Source: Nyssa sinensis (taxonomy: Eukaryota > Streptophyta > Magnoliopsida > Cornales > Nyssaceae). From it: DNA of 64,000 nucleotides. A model generated the notes under the pieces. It ran no database searches. It was given only the letters and a program-made list of their open reading frames with translations, and was not told the origin of the DNA. Location: positions 39,671,706 to 39,735,705 of the forward strand of contig CM018046.1 in the NCBI GenBank assembly GCA_008638375.1, given 5' to 3'. Position numbers and translations under genes: made by a program. Shown here in pieces: positions 22,956-34,675 of this stretch. The stretch's first letter is position 1; each line of letters begins with the position of its first letter.

Positions 22956-24520
22956 ACGTATTCTGTTTTAAGGAGATAGCGTCAAACGCTAGACTTGATT
23001 TGTTCTAGAAACCTATAAGTTTCTTACATTTCAAGTTTTTTTGCTTTTGGTCAAATCTGTATACTGTTTCTAAACATTAACTTGTTTCTGGATTTTTTTT
23101 TTTTATTCTATAATCATGAATCAGTTTGTTTAAATCTTAGAACATAATTAGTTTTTTTTTTGTTCTCTGCAAATTCAAGTTCTGTATTTATAGAATATAG
23201 AAAAATAATTTTGGACTTACAAAAGCAAGAAACAAATTCTGTATTTTTCTTTTATTACTCTATTTCTAAAATAAAATGAATTTTATAAATACTGCTTAAC
23301 ATATTGTATACAAATAGTATATTAGTTGAAGTCATGAAGAATAATGTTACATATATAATCATATTAGCTTATAGATTCTGACCTTGTATCCATGAGGAAT
23401 TGTTTACTATAACAATTCTTCAGTTTCTCTTAAATTACTTGATTCAACCAGTGTTTGAGCACTTTCATGGAGAGTCTTAAAAATCCTTACACAAGATAGT
23501 GGGAAGAAGGAAAAAAAGAAAGTGCATTTTATGATTTTGGATATTAAAAGAAAGATTAATCAAAATATCTAATCTTCTATCCGAATTTTAAAATTATAAT
23601 GATAGTTGAAGTTACAACATGCTAGAAATTCTACTTTTTTCTTAAACTAATAATAATATTTCCCCAAAATCTTATGGCTTAATCTTGAGGCTTTTGTTTT
23701 GTCTTGTAAATGATTAAGTGCCTTGCTATTTTTTAAACCATTGATGTAAATGTGATAATTTTAGACTAATAAGAACCCTGTAATTAGAAAAAGGTGTAGA
23801 TTTGTACGAGACTGAATTTTGGAATAAGAAGACTGTTAGGGACAGTTGCGAGTGTTGTATCATAACTCTTCGTTCATTTTACATTCGAAATCTACGGAAA
23901 ATTCGTTTTGCAACAATTCAAATAGGAATCGTAACGGGGCAGACAAGTTTAACGTAGATGATTTTTTTTTTCAATTCCGTCATGCGAAAAAAAATGTCTT
24001 CGAAATCCGTTTAAATTCTATGATAGACAGGGCAGATGTCCATTTATTTTTAAATTTTTATTTATTTATTAAATTAATTATAATTAACACATTTCAAACA
24101 AAACATTATATGTATTAAAATAATAAATATGAATGACAATAAAAAATTAGAATGACATTATTTTTCTTTTTCAAACATATAATTCTATCAAGTTTGTCTA
24201 AAATTCTTACGAGTGACTAAAATATGTTATTATAAAGATTGATTATGTATTATCATACTCTTTTATTATTTTGTTTTATATAATTGGGACGGAACGAGAC
24301 AAGGTGCCTTCAAACCAAACTTGCCCCAAACAATAACGAGATGAATATAACTTTTTCCAAATTCATCCTTTTACGATCGGGATATGATGGGTCAGTAAAG
24401 TGGGTTAAATTGTCATTCCTAATTGCAAAGTGTTCATCCTTCGAATAGTGTTCAAACCACCAAACATTACTATTAGAGCGTGTGGAGGCATTACGTAAAA
24501 ATTTGCATAATTCCTTGATA
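22956..24520. other. Single-copy AT-rich sequence between copy A and the second gypsy element
   Basis: There is no similarity to other parts of the window. Short open frames at 23846-24118 and 24310-24531 have no recognisable domain. Nothing else could be supported. It ends with GAACC (24521-24525), the likely target duplication of the next element. Confidence 0.5.
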
Positions 24521-24525
24521 GAACC

Positions 24526-26333
24526 TGTCATGACCCGAAACCCATCCTATGCGGATCTCGTATCGTGGGGCCGACCCTGTGGCCGTCCGTTTTTTTTTTT
24601 TTTTCTTTGTATCGATAACAATAGTGTAATATAAAACTTAAACAATAAATCAGCAAAAATCTTAAATACATAAAATGGTTCTACAATGTCAAACAGGAAC
24701 CAACATAACCTCACCCTTAGGTGGTGAATACATGGAAGAAACTACATTACTTCTAACATATTCCTCAACTGTCCCTCTATGCTTTTGGACTTTTGCTGTG
24801 ATCTTGCAGCGTCCCTTCTTGAAAAATAAGTAAGTCGGGTGAGTTAACAAAGTTTAGTAAGTAAATTCTTATCTCAGACATGGGTTAGGGTTAACACAGA
24901 AAGAACATGAATTCATAGTGTGAACATGATAGCCAATCATGAAATCAGTTGCAGTGATGGTCAATAACGGTAAAATGCCACAATGGCCAATGAACAGTAA
25001 GTCACAATAATCAAGCATGAGTAATGGTATAACATGAACATGGAAAAAACTCAATAAACATCAGTCAACATAAGAATACTGCCACAATAAATCGGTCACA
25101 ATCAAGTACAACCAATGAATGAACTGTCAACATAGAATTATTCATCGGGAATGCCAACATCCTATGAATCCAATAAACGAAAACATATCAGTCAATCATA
25201 AGTGATGCATTTACTATGTTCAAGGTTTGGCAGACCCTCGGTCTTTTGGGGCCCGACATTCCCCCCTTTAACCTCAATGTATATAAAATGCCTTCATAAC
25301 TCCTTGCGTAAAAACGCCCTCATTGCCATATGTCCATTCACGGACTCGATCTGTAGGTCCCGTCAATTGACTCGTAGGTCCTGTCAACTCAAAAAGCATC
25401 GGATGAATATTGTGACCAAGCACAAATTTAGGCATTTATAATAAATCATAATTCTTTGTGATTCCATAAGGAGTGTATAAAAATGGAATATCATGCAAAG
25501 AGTATATAATAGTAGGCCTTTCAAGGCACAGTACAACATAACAATCATGATATAACAGTCAATAAACATTTACAAAATAGGACAATATCAATTGTGAAAC
25601 AATAATAGTTGGTACGTATGAGAGTACAAAATTGGCAGTAATAGAATGAACGTGGCTTGGAAGACCACATGTAAGGGGTTTACTTACCTTTAATCCATGT
25701 GATCTACTTCAGTATTCCGTAATTTTCTCCGTTCCCTTTGACTTGCTTATAAATTAGTAAACATGTCTCAGTTTTAATGTTATTTATCAAATTTTATACT
25801 TCATTATTATTTCTTTTATTAATTTAGACTCCACTAGTGAGTCTGGTATGTCAAAGAAAGTCAGTTTAAGCTTCACGATTTTCAATTTGGACTTCTGTAC
25901 TAATAAGGGCAAAATGATCATTTTGTACTTTTATGTGTCTTTCTTTCTTAGGACCTATTTTCGTAAATTGGACTTCACTGTTGAGTCTGAAATACTTGAA
26001 ATAATAAAGATTCATTATTCATTTATTTTAATCGGAATCCGTTTGACTCATATTTGATTAGGGGCATTTTGGCCATTTGGTAATTCTACGGGTATTTTAT
26101 TTTTTAGGACTCCGTCTCGTATAACTGACCTCACCATTGGATCCAAAAGGTCCAAAATAATAAATTTATACTATTCACTTGATTAATTTGGATATCGAGA
26201 ATTAATTTAATAATTAACTCATTTAATTTAATTAATTTAATTTAGTATAATAATAATATATACTATTTGGGTGGAATGAGACCACATGTGCCTCAGTGGC
26301 ACAGTGGTCTGTGCTTCATGGCTAAGCCCTTAG
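24526..26333 (-). mobile_element. Truncated 3' LTR of the second gypsy element
   Basis: It aligns with 28459-31227 of the 5' LTR, apart from the 924 bp captured segment there, up to the shared GGCTAAGCCCTTAG. Beyond 26333 the two diverge. The 5' LTR goes on for another 1450 bp to its TG end, so the 5' third of this 3' LTR is missing together with the adjacent interior. Confidence 0.85.
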
Positions 26334-28048
26334 GTCACTCGGAGTCATCAATCATTTATCTTTTGAAATAGATTCAGCTAACTCAATAAAGTACTACCCA
26401 CAATTGGGATATATTGTCACCTAGATCGACAAGATCCGTTGAATTTTTTTTCCAATGATCAGTCATCACGTGTCAATCTCCTTTTAGAACCATCACATTT
26501 CATAATGTTCACTTGATAGTCTCGTTCAATTAGTATTTGCCTCCCAATGATTCATTTGTCTTTACCCTATATGACTCATTCAAGAATCCTCGTATATCTG
26601 ATACGTCATCAATCCATCTAGAGTCTCAAATGCCTCACGTTACTATTCATTAAGTCTTCTTTAGCCCATCTCTCATATATATTTGTTGTTAAATCGATCG
26701 ACTTTACAAGATTTCACAATCCCAACTCTATGTCACCTTATATCTTCCAAAAGAGCATTAACTGTTGCCCTTAACAGATGATAGTTTCCCGCAATTCATT
26801 GATCAATTCACAGTTTAATAACTTAAGAGTCGTCAACCTCGACACTGGTACAATTCTTCCCAAGAATCCTTAACCTTTACCCTTAAGCATACTACTTTCT
26901 CCCAAAAGTCACTATTCATTTGGTCATCTTAATCGTCCAAGAAACATCAAAGTCAGTCATAGTATAGTCTTTCCCTAGAAACTATTAACCTTAGTATTTA
27001 ACCAAGCTATCGTCTCCAAAAGTCACCGATCATTTAACTATTTAAATCATCAGATTCTTAGGTTCTTTAAGGGTATCTAATCGGTTAATAATCGTGTACT
27101 TATAATCTGTACCCCATATGCTTTATGTATATCATTCATGAATAATGATTTTGCTCGTAGTACCTCAAAATCATATATCATCTCAATTTCATGGTTTCTC
27201 TAATGATTTACTACCAGTTCAGTCTTTACGATCATCTAGATCACATTGATCTCTAATAGTTATTCAAAATCATTTATCATTTACATTCATCTAACTTGAT
27301 AGAGTATTGTCTAAAATCGGGTCACACATCATCTTAGACCACAACATTCATTGCATTTCTCCCTAATATTTATTCATTATGTGTCAGCCTCTTTTCAAAA
27401 TCATCACATTTCATAAGGTCAATTCTGATAATCTCGCTCATTTAGTAATTGTCTTCAGGACTCTATTCATCTCTACCCTATCATGGTCGACTTAAAACCT
27501 ACTCAAGAATTTTCATATTTTTGGTACACCATCAATTTATTTAGAGTATCAATTCCTCTTGTAGTTATTCATTAAGTTTCCATTATACTATCTCTTATTC
27601 AAGCTTTGTTTATTTATCTATAACATTTATCAAAGTCTCCTCTAGTATTTTCAATGTCATTCCTCGAGAATCCTCATCGTTTATCTTTAAACATACTACT
27701 GTTCCCTAAAGGTCACTATTTACTTAATCATCTTAATTATTCAAGGATCACCTATTTCTATTATAACATATAGTCTTTTCCCCCGATATATAGTATTCAT
27801 CAATAATAAATCTCTCGATGATATTGAAACAGTTAACATATAGCCTAGGGGTTCTGTTTCTAAGTTCAACTTAGTAGTAAATGCGGGAGCTATAAATCAA
27901 TACATAAAGTCAATATTTAAACAATATGTGGGCAGGTTGAAAAAAATTGGAAAATACCTGTGACCACTAGTACAGTAGCCTGATCATCTCCTGGTGGTGT
28001 TTTTGAGACATTATCTTTGGTGGACTTTTAGGTAGTTGGGGCATTTAA
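26334..28048 (-). repeat. Non-coding interior with an old imperfect direct duplication
   Basis: Segments around 26459-26690 and 27377-27607 resemble each other throughout (for instance GTGTCA...CATCACATTTCATAA and TATTCATTAAG), offset about 918 bp. A second matching pair is at about 26866-26945 and 27664-27745 (CATACTACT...GTCACTATT...CATCTTAAT), offset about 804 bp. This points to one ancient tandem unit of 0.8-0.9 kb. No coding frame was found. Its origin is unknown: it may be retroelement spacer or degenerate satellite-like DNA. Confidence 0.6.
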
Positions 28049-28231
28049 TTATGCCTCTATCGTTATAATTGACCCTTCTTTTGGCAATTTCTTCCCGCCC
28101 CCTTTTATGGTCTTTGCTGGTGCCATTACTTTATTGTAAGTGGTCAACCCTTGGGGCTTGATTCTAGGTAGAGTCTTGATGACTCTTTTCATAAGGTGTT
28201 CTATTCTGTTCAATCGGTCTAATCGATCCAT
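28049..28231 (-). pseudogene. Possible gag start remnant of the second gypsy element
   Basis: A 60-codon minus-strand frame (MDRLDRLNRIEHLMKRVIKT...) lies about 210 bp inside the primer-binding site, where gag starts in this lineage. It is basic with an amphipathic start, but too short and diverged for a domain match. The call rests on position and orientation. Confidence 0.4.
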
Positions 28232-28444
28232 CGAAATCGGAGGATGCCTGGCTATCGACGTATTCCTGGTGTTAACCTTTTCTATAAAAGATAATTAGTC
28301 AATGTATACTTAAAATAACCATTAGTGTTCACATAAAAAGTCTAACTTATTAATGTCAGTGTTATCTATCGACTGACTCTTAGACTTTAATAGTTCTAGT
28401 ACTCTAATCCTGTCTCCCATGACTCACTAGAACCTAAGGCTTAG

Positions 28445-28456
28445 CTCTGATACAAA
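28445..28456 (-). other. Met-tRNA-type primer-binding site
   Basis: The minus strand reads TGACA, then ACT, then TTGTATCAGAGC. This differs by one base from TGGTATCAGAGC, the initiator-Met tRNA primer site used by most plant LTR retrotransposons. It lies next to the LTR end at 28459 and fixes the orientation. Confidence 0.85.
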
Positions 28457-28627
28457 GTTGTCACGACTCGAAACCCACCCTATACGGATCTCGTATCGCA
28501 AGGCCGACCTTGTGGCTGTCCCAATGTTTTCTTTCTTTCTTTGTATTAATGACAATAGTGTAATATAAAACTTAAACAATAAATCAGCGGAAGTCTTAAA
28601 TACATAAAATGGTTCTACAATGTCAAA

Positions 28628-28676
28628 TAGGAACCAATATAACCTCACCTTTAGGTGGTGAATACATGGGAGAAAC
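28628..28676. repeat. 49 bp direct duplication, left copy
   Basis: LTR sequence beginning TAGGAACCAATATAACCTCA and ending GAGAAAC is repeated at 29601-29649 with 47 of 49 bases identical. The uninterrupted 3' LTR has this segment once, at about 24690-24740. The two copies flank the captured Tat fragment exactly. Confidence 0.95.
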
Positions 28677-29600
28677 CTGCTATGTAACCGAGCAAGGAAA
28701 TACATTAATTTGGAAGAAGCCAAAGACAATTCTAGAAAGATTAAGGAACAATCCCAAAAAGACGACCAGAAGAAAAACAGTTAGAGGAAGGATGACCAAA
28801 GGAAGGACCTTAGCTCGGCTAGGAAGAGAGCCAGAAGCCCAAAGAAAAGGGGGGGTACCCAGAACTTCCTATAATTCTGGGCTAAGAGAGTTCAATAATT
28901 TTACTCCTCTGAACACCTCTCCATACAACATACTGAAGCAAGTAAGATCTCGAGAGAACCTGAGATGGCCAGAGCCTTTGAAAGGTGACCCCAACTACCG
29001 AGATCAAACCAAGTATTGTGACTTTCATAAAGATCGCGGACACACAACCAACACTTGTAAGGCTCTCAAACACGAGATTGAGCAGCTAATCAAGAGAGAA
29101 CGACTATAGGAGTTCATCAAGCAGGACGAAGGGTAGAACCCCCGTGATGATCGGCCCCTACAGAGGAAGCCCGACCAGAGACAGGAACAAAGGGAAGGAC
29201 GGAATGAGCCTCTACGACAGAACAACCAAGTAATCTTTGGCCTACACACAGATTCCCCTACAACTGGGGTTTCCAACAGATCAAGGAAACGTTATGCTCG
29301 GGAGGCCAGGGCTACTCCCAACATCATACAGATCTCTAACGTGGAGAAAATGTTAAGGCCTGTACCAGAAATCCAGTTATCGGATCAAGACCTTGCAGGG
29401 GTACATTGTCCTCATAGTATTGCCCTGGTCATCTCCCTCAAAATTGCCAACTTTAAGATCCGAAGAGTCCTAGTGGACACTGGGAGCTTGACTAACGTTC
29501 TGTTCTATGACCCTTTCAAGCAGATGAAGCTCAACCCTAGTGACATTAAGCCCACTAGGTGTAATCATGGCAGGTTTTGATGGGAATCTCAACACTCCAT
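28677..29600 (+). pseudogene. Captured Tat gag-protease fragment inside the LTR
   Basis: This 924 bp plus-strand segment is homologous to gag and protease of the element at 714-9950 (there about 8110-7230, minus strand). It starts within RARKYINLEEAK, runs through the Cys/His block (about 29014-29060; KYCDFHKDRGHTTNTC), and reaches the protease with an intact VLVDTGS (about 29470-29490). It stops at the counterpart of NTPLG, just downstream. It has no LTR, primer site or poly(A). Frames shift several times. The piece breaks off mid-gene at both ends and is not a transposition product of a whole element. Confidence 0.88.
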
Positions 29601-29649
29601 TAGGAACCAACATAACCTCACCTTTAGGTGGTGAATACATGAGAGAAAC
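29601..29649. repeat. 49 bp direct duplication, right copy
   Basis: It is the partner of 28628-28676. The right copy joins smoothly to the rest of the LTR (AAATTACTTC...), which matches the 3' LTR without interruption. The junction with the captured segment shares the short string TAGG with the Tat sequence, consistent with microhomology. Confidence 0.95.
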
Positions 29650-31198
29650 TAAATTACTTCTAACATATTCCTCAACTGTCCCTCTATGCTTTTGGACTTT
29701 TGCTGTGGTCTTACAGCGTCCCTTCCTGAAAAATAAGTAAGTCGGGTGAGTTAACAAAGTTTAGTAAGTAAATTCTTATCTCAGACGTGGGTTAGGGTTA
29801 ACACAGAAAGAACACGAATTCATAGTGCGAACATGATAGCCAATCATGAAATCAGTTGCAGTGATGGTCAATAACGGTAAAATGCCACAATGGCCAATGA
29901 ATAGTAAGTCACAATAATCAAGCATGAATAATGGTATAGCATGAACAGAGAAAAGCTCAATAAACATTAGTCAACATAAGAATACTGCCACAATAAATCG
30001 GTCACAATCAAGTACAACCAATGAATGAACTGTCAACATAGAATTATTCATAGGGAATGGCAACATCCTATCCAATAAACGTAAACATATCAGTCAATCA
30101 TAAGTGATGCATTTACTCTGTTCAGGGTTTGGCAGACCCTCAGTCTTTTGGGGCTCGGCATACCCCCCTTAACCTCAATGCATATAAAATGCTCTCATAA
30201 CTCCATGCGTAAAAACGCTCTCATTGCCATATGTCCGTTTACAGACTTGACCCGTAAGTCCCGTCAATCGACTTGTAGGTCCTGTCAACTCAAAAAGCAT
30301 CGGATGGATATTGTGACTGAGTACAAATCCGATATTCATAATAAATCATGATTCTTTGTGATTCCATAAGGAGTACATAAAAATGAAATATCATGCAAAT
30401 GACATATAACAATAGGCCTTTCAAGGCACAGTACAACATAACAATCATGATATAGCAGTCAATAAATATCCACAAGATAAAACAAGATCAATTGTGGAAC
30501 AATAACAGTTGGTACGTATGATAGTACAAAATTGGCAGTAATAGAATGAACGTGGCTTGGAAGACCACGTGTAAGAGATAGGAGTTTACTTACCTTTAAT
30601 CCGTGTGATCTACTTCAATATTCTGTAATTTTCTCCTGTCCCTTTGACTTGCATATAAATCAGTAAACATGTCTTAGTTTAATGTTATTTATCAAATTTT
30701 ATACTTCATTACTATAAGTATTTCTTTTACTAATTTAGACTCCACTAGAGAGTCCGGTATGTTGAAGAAAGTTAGTTTAGGCTTTCACGGTTTCTAATTT
30801 GGACTTTTATACTAACAAGGGCAAAATGGTTATTTTGTACTTTTATGTGTCTTTCTTTCTCGGGACCTATTTTCGTAAATTGGACTTTACTGTTAAGTCT
30901 GAAATGCTTGAAATAATAAAGATTCACTATTTATTTATTTTAATCGAAATTCGTTTAACTCATTTGACTTAGGGACATTTTGATCATTTGGCATTTCTAT
31001 GGGTATTTTATTTTTCGGGACTCCATCTCGTATAACAAACCTCACCATTGGATCCAAAAGGTCTAAAATTGTAAATTTATACTATTCACTTGATTAATTT
31101 GAATATCGAAAATTAATTTAATAATTAACTAATTTAATTAATTAATTAATTTAGTTAAGCATAATAATAATATATACTATTTGGGTGGAATGAGACCA

Positions 31199-31262
31199 TA
31201 TGTGCTTCATGGCTAAGCCCTTAGATTTCAGGTTCCATTCGTGGGGGCAACAGCCCCCATAT
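31199..31262 (+). other. tRNA/SINE-like promoter fragment in the LTR
   Basis: The 5' LTR has GGCTAAGCCCTTAG followed by a box-B-like CAGGTTCCATTCG. The corresponding place in the 3' LTR (about 26290-26333) has the preceding box-A-like GTGGCACAGTGGTCT but lacks the box B side. Together they resemble the tRNA-derived head of plant SINEs. This could be an old SINE inserted in the LTR family, later damaged differently in each LTR. Chance resemblance is not excluded. Confidence 0.35.
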
Positions 31263-32127
31263 TTTTTTTCCTTTTTCAATTAAACCAAATAGTGGATTAC
31301 TGTTTAAACACAGGATAGGACAACCCTATTCCCAAACGGAGTATCAAATAGGCTTGAAATTTCAGACCCCAAACAGCTCATATCCTATTTAAAATTTGAA
31401 GCAAAACGACACAATATGACTTAGGCTTCCCTGTAGGTGGGTCGGGTCTGACCCGAACTCGAACCAAGCCTTGACCCGCAGACCCATTTTCTGGTTCTTC
31501 TTCTCCGGTTCTCCGATCACCTCCCCTGACGACTGGTGACTCACCGACGATGATTTTATTGAATCTTCTCAATGGGGTTTGATTATACTTTTAAGGGGGA
31601 TCTCATATCTATGGTTTAACCTGGATTTGGTGGGGTTTTGGGCTGCCGAACACGCCATGGCAGTGGCTTCTCCGATGAGAAGCGATTTTTCGGCTAGGGG
31701 ATTTTTCTTTATTTCGTGCACAAAACCTTACAGTTTTTGCCCCTATTTTATTCCATTCGTTTTCTGCACTCACGAGGATCAATTCCTCATGGTCCAATGC
31801 CTTAATGTCATCAAAACCGTGCACCCTACGTGACCTACCAGTGAGTTTTTCTCACTGTTTTCTCCACCGTTTTGCCTTATTCCTTTTGCAAAAATTCTCT
31901 AATTTCATGCTCATGCAAACCTTAGTATAATATCTAACATTCATGCTTTCAAAAATTTAAAACCGAAACGATACTAACTTACCTAGTTTCCACGTTCTAC
32001 TCGCAGCACCTCTCCCCGATTGACCTAGCTTCCCTTCTTCTTCCTCCTCCTTCCTTTCTCATTCAGTTTCTCTTTTCCTTTCAACCAGCCCATTTATCTG
32101 TATACACATATACAAACTTCAGCCGCA

Positions 32128-32163
<36 letters not shown>

Positions 32164-32260
32164 TTCATTTCCTTCCTCCTCCTTTGACCTTTCCTTTTCT
32201 GATTTTTTTGTAACCTCTCATTTCCCCTCCTTTAATTATTTCTTCATTTGTAGGTTACCT

Positions 32261-32312
32261 ATATATATATATATATATATATATTACATGTATATATTAC
32301 CACATGTTCAAT

Positions 32313-32343
<31 letters not shown>

Positions 32344-32394
32344 CCATATATATATATATTGGTATTTAATATTTTATATATATATATATATATG
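32261..32394. repeat. Long (AT)n-rich microsatellite
   Basis: TA/AT dinucleotides make up most of 134 bp, broken by short ACATG, CCA and TTGG interruptions. It lies in the 5' LTR of the second gypsy element. Confidence 0.95.
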
Positions 32395-32682
32395 GTTGTA
32401 TATATATTTATACATGGTTTTTATTTTTATTTTATTTTATTTATTATTATTTTTTAATTCATATTATCAGTATGTATGCATAGATATACACACTCTTATG
32501 CGTACACATATTTTGACGTTTGTTCATGATATGCTTGGGTATCGCTCGGGCATCATTTGTACATTCAAAACTATTTAGATTCCAAAACCGTCCATTTCAT
32601 TTGATATCATAACATAAAGCCCTAATAGCTCGAGTTTACATGAGTCGCTCGGTTACAATTCAGGTCAGTGTATTACACAACC

Positions 32683-33608
32683 TGACAGAAATTTGCCTCA
32701 CAAAAACACTAGCAGTTCTTCAAGAACAATTGCTCTCTCCTTAGAGCCCCAAGGAGGAATTAATAGCAAGGCAATACATCAAACAGGCAAAGCTATGGCA
32801 TAGAATCAACACCTTAGGTTAGGGCTTGTTTGGGGCTGACCAGCCCTCTAGTTTTTCAAAGCTATTCTGAGCAATGTTTTAAAAATTGGCTACCGCTCCA
32901 CCAAACATATACTTAGTCAGTCAACAAATTCTCATATTAAAACCATAGCTTAAGCTGAAGTTAGATTCATTTAGAAAGAGTCTGACTCCTTGGGCCTTTT
33001 CTTTGGGCTAAAACAACATTTTTTCCCTGCTTTTTTAAGAACACAATCAAAATCATGATCCATATTTATCAGAAAGTACATTCCTTATTCCTGTACGCCT
33101 GCAAATTTTGAAGTTTTGGCTATATATCAATCAAATTCCAAATAGATCAGTAATGGTATTTCCAATAAAACTTGAGAGGCAATCTCAGATGATGCAAAAC
33201 AAGAATGGCCGAGGACATTAACCAAGTGAAAGGGAAGAGAAATAAATACTTCAAAAGTCTATTAAATTAGATTGGAAAACTTATGATATTATACATGATT
33301 GTAGCTCACTGCAGAAACTCAAACAAGCAATTCATATATTGAGGGTATGTAAATGAGTGAACAGGCAGAATGGTTTCATCAACAAAGTTCATTTGATCTA
33401 GAATTTCATTTCACCTGTAATGTGATTCAGTACTTCAGTATACTTCTGTAGTATCAGCCCGCATGTAGTCATGGAAAATCAATCTTCTAATTGGCAGATG
33501 ATGCTGGCAAACACCTGGTAGCCTTGGCACATATCAGAAAAAAAAAAAAAAAAAAAAAGCAGCACTCATTCTTGGCATGGTACGTGGCCATTAAACCTGC
33601 ATACACAC

Positions 33609-33640
<32 letters not shown>

Positions 33641-33758
33641 TTGTGTGGGTGTGTGTGTGTGAGTGTGAAAGATTATGAATCAATTCTCCATAATTATTGT
33701 TTAGTTGAATGTATTAAAATAAACATAACATCATGTATAAAATATGAAATTAGACTAG
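32683..33758. other. Sequence between the second gypsy element and copy B
   Basis: No gene was recognised. It contains an A-run at about 33538-33558 and a TG-rich tract at about 33620-33662. It may be the left continuation of the duplication, whose counterpart would lie before the window start; this cannot be tested here. Confidence 0.45.
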
Positions 33759-34079
33759 AGTTTTTTTTAAAAGTAAATAAAACAAATGTCTGGAGTTAAT
33801 TTTTTAAAATTAATATCTAGCACAAAAACAAAAGAAAATACAGTAAGGCAAGGAAATGACAGTATAAATGGTATTTTGCTCAAAATGCTACAAGTAGTAA
33901 ATCTTTAACAATCAAAAGTTGCACATACTTAACATTATCCAAAACTACTGGTTCAGATCATGGTTCATATTGAATTGAACACCATTAATTTCTGTCCTTA
34001 ATAAGGGACACTTAAATTGGAATGGAGGGAGTTTTTGCTAATGATATTGATTAATTGATCAAACTATGTAGGAATAAAT

Positions 34080-34675
34080 GTTACATTAGAGGTTTGGAGA
34101 GAGACTTTTATGAAGAAGGTTTAAGATAAACAGGACTAAGATTGAGTATATGGAATGTAACTTTAACAAAACAAGGAATATAAATAAGAATATAAAAAAG
34201 ATTGAGAATCAAGAACCAGCAAGAAGTGAACAGTTTGCTACTTAGGTTCCTTTATCTATAAAAAGAGAGATTGGTGATGATATTGCTTATAAAAGTAAGG
34301 CACGATGAGTTAACTGAAAGAGTACTTCTAGTATATTTTGTGATCGACATGTACTACAAAAAAATTAAATGGTAAATTCAATACATAGGTATTAGACCAA
34401 CCTTACTTTATGGGATAGAATGTTGAGTAGTAAAGAAGCAATATGTTCATAAAATGAGTATGGCTGAGATGAGAAAATTGAAATGAATGTGTGGTAAGAC
34501 AAGAAAAGAAAAAAATTATAAATGAATATATTTGTGAGATGGTAGAAGATCAGACATCTATTGGAAATAAATGAGATAAAACTGATTAAGATGGTTTGGT
34601 CATATATAGCAAAGACTGGATTAAAGGTAAAGCTAGAGGAAAGGATAGATTGAAATTAAGATTCATGTAGCGGAC
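34080..34675 (+). pseudogene. LINE reverse transcriptase remnant (copy B, continuous)
   Basis: It shows ISRTKTEYMECNF-like sequence, then IKREIGDDIAYKSKAR, then the ECWxxKK motif near 34420, MAEMRKLKWMCGKTRKEK (about 34459-34510) and the LIKMVW block (about 34585). This is the C-terminal half of a plant non-LTR reverse transcriptase in its normal order, with stops and frameshifts. Because it is unbroken here, it serves as the reference for the split remnant in copy A. Confidence 0.78.

Larger units (their letters stand above)
24526..32677 (-). mobile_element. Internally deleted Del/Tekay-like Ty3/gypsy element
   Basis: Read on the minus strand, the 5' LTR runs from 32677 (TGTAATACACTGACCTGA) to 28459 (ending GTGACA). 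A Met-tRNA-type primer-binding site is at 28445-28456. A short gag-like start and about 1.7 kb of non-coding interior follow, then a truncated 3' LTR ending at 24526 (GGGTCATGACA). Flanks are GAACC (24521-24525) and CAACC (32678-32682), a 4 of 5 match, consistent with an aged 5 bp target duplication. No protease, RT or integrase of this family remains. The LTR belongs to the same broad family as the solo LTR at 10114-14602. Confidence 0.82.
28459..32677 (-). mobile_element. 5' LTR of the second gypsy element, carrying an insertion
   Basis: It has TG...CA ends and is 4219 bp long, or about 3.25 kb without the captured Tat segment and its duplicated flank. It contains a long (AT)n-rich tract at 32261-32394 and a (CT)n tract at about 32132-32160, both absent from the truncated 3' LTR because that part is missing there. 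It also contains GGACCTAATGG-type modules shared with the first solo LTR. Confidence 0.83.

Noticed and set aside
26280..26345. tRNA gene
   Set aside because: A box-A-like string is present but no cloverleaf or box B at the right distance in the same copy; treated as a SINE-like relic.
32288..32578. Tyr/Ile-rich plus-strand frame that looks like membrane protein
   Set aside because: It is translation of the (AT)n microsatellite at 32261-32394.
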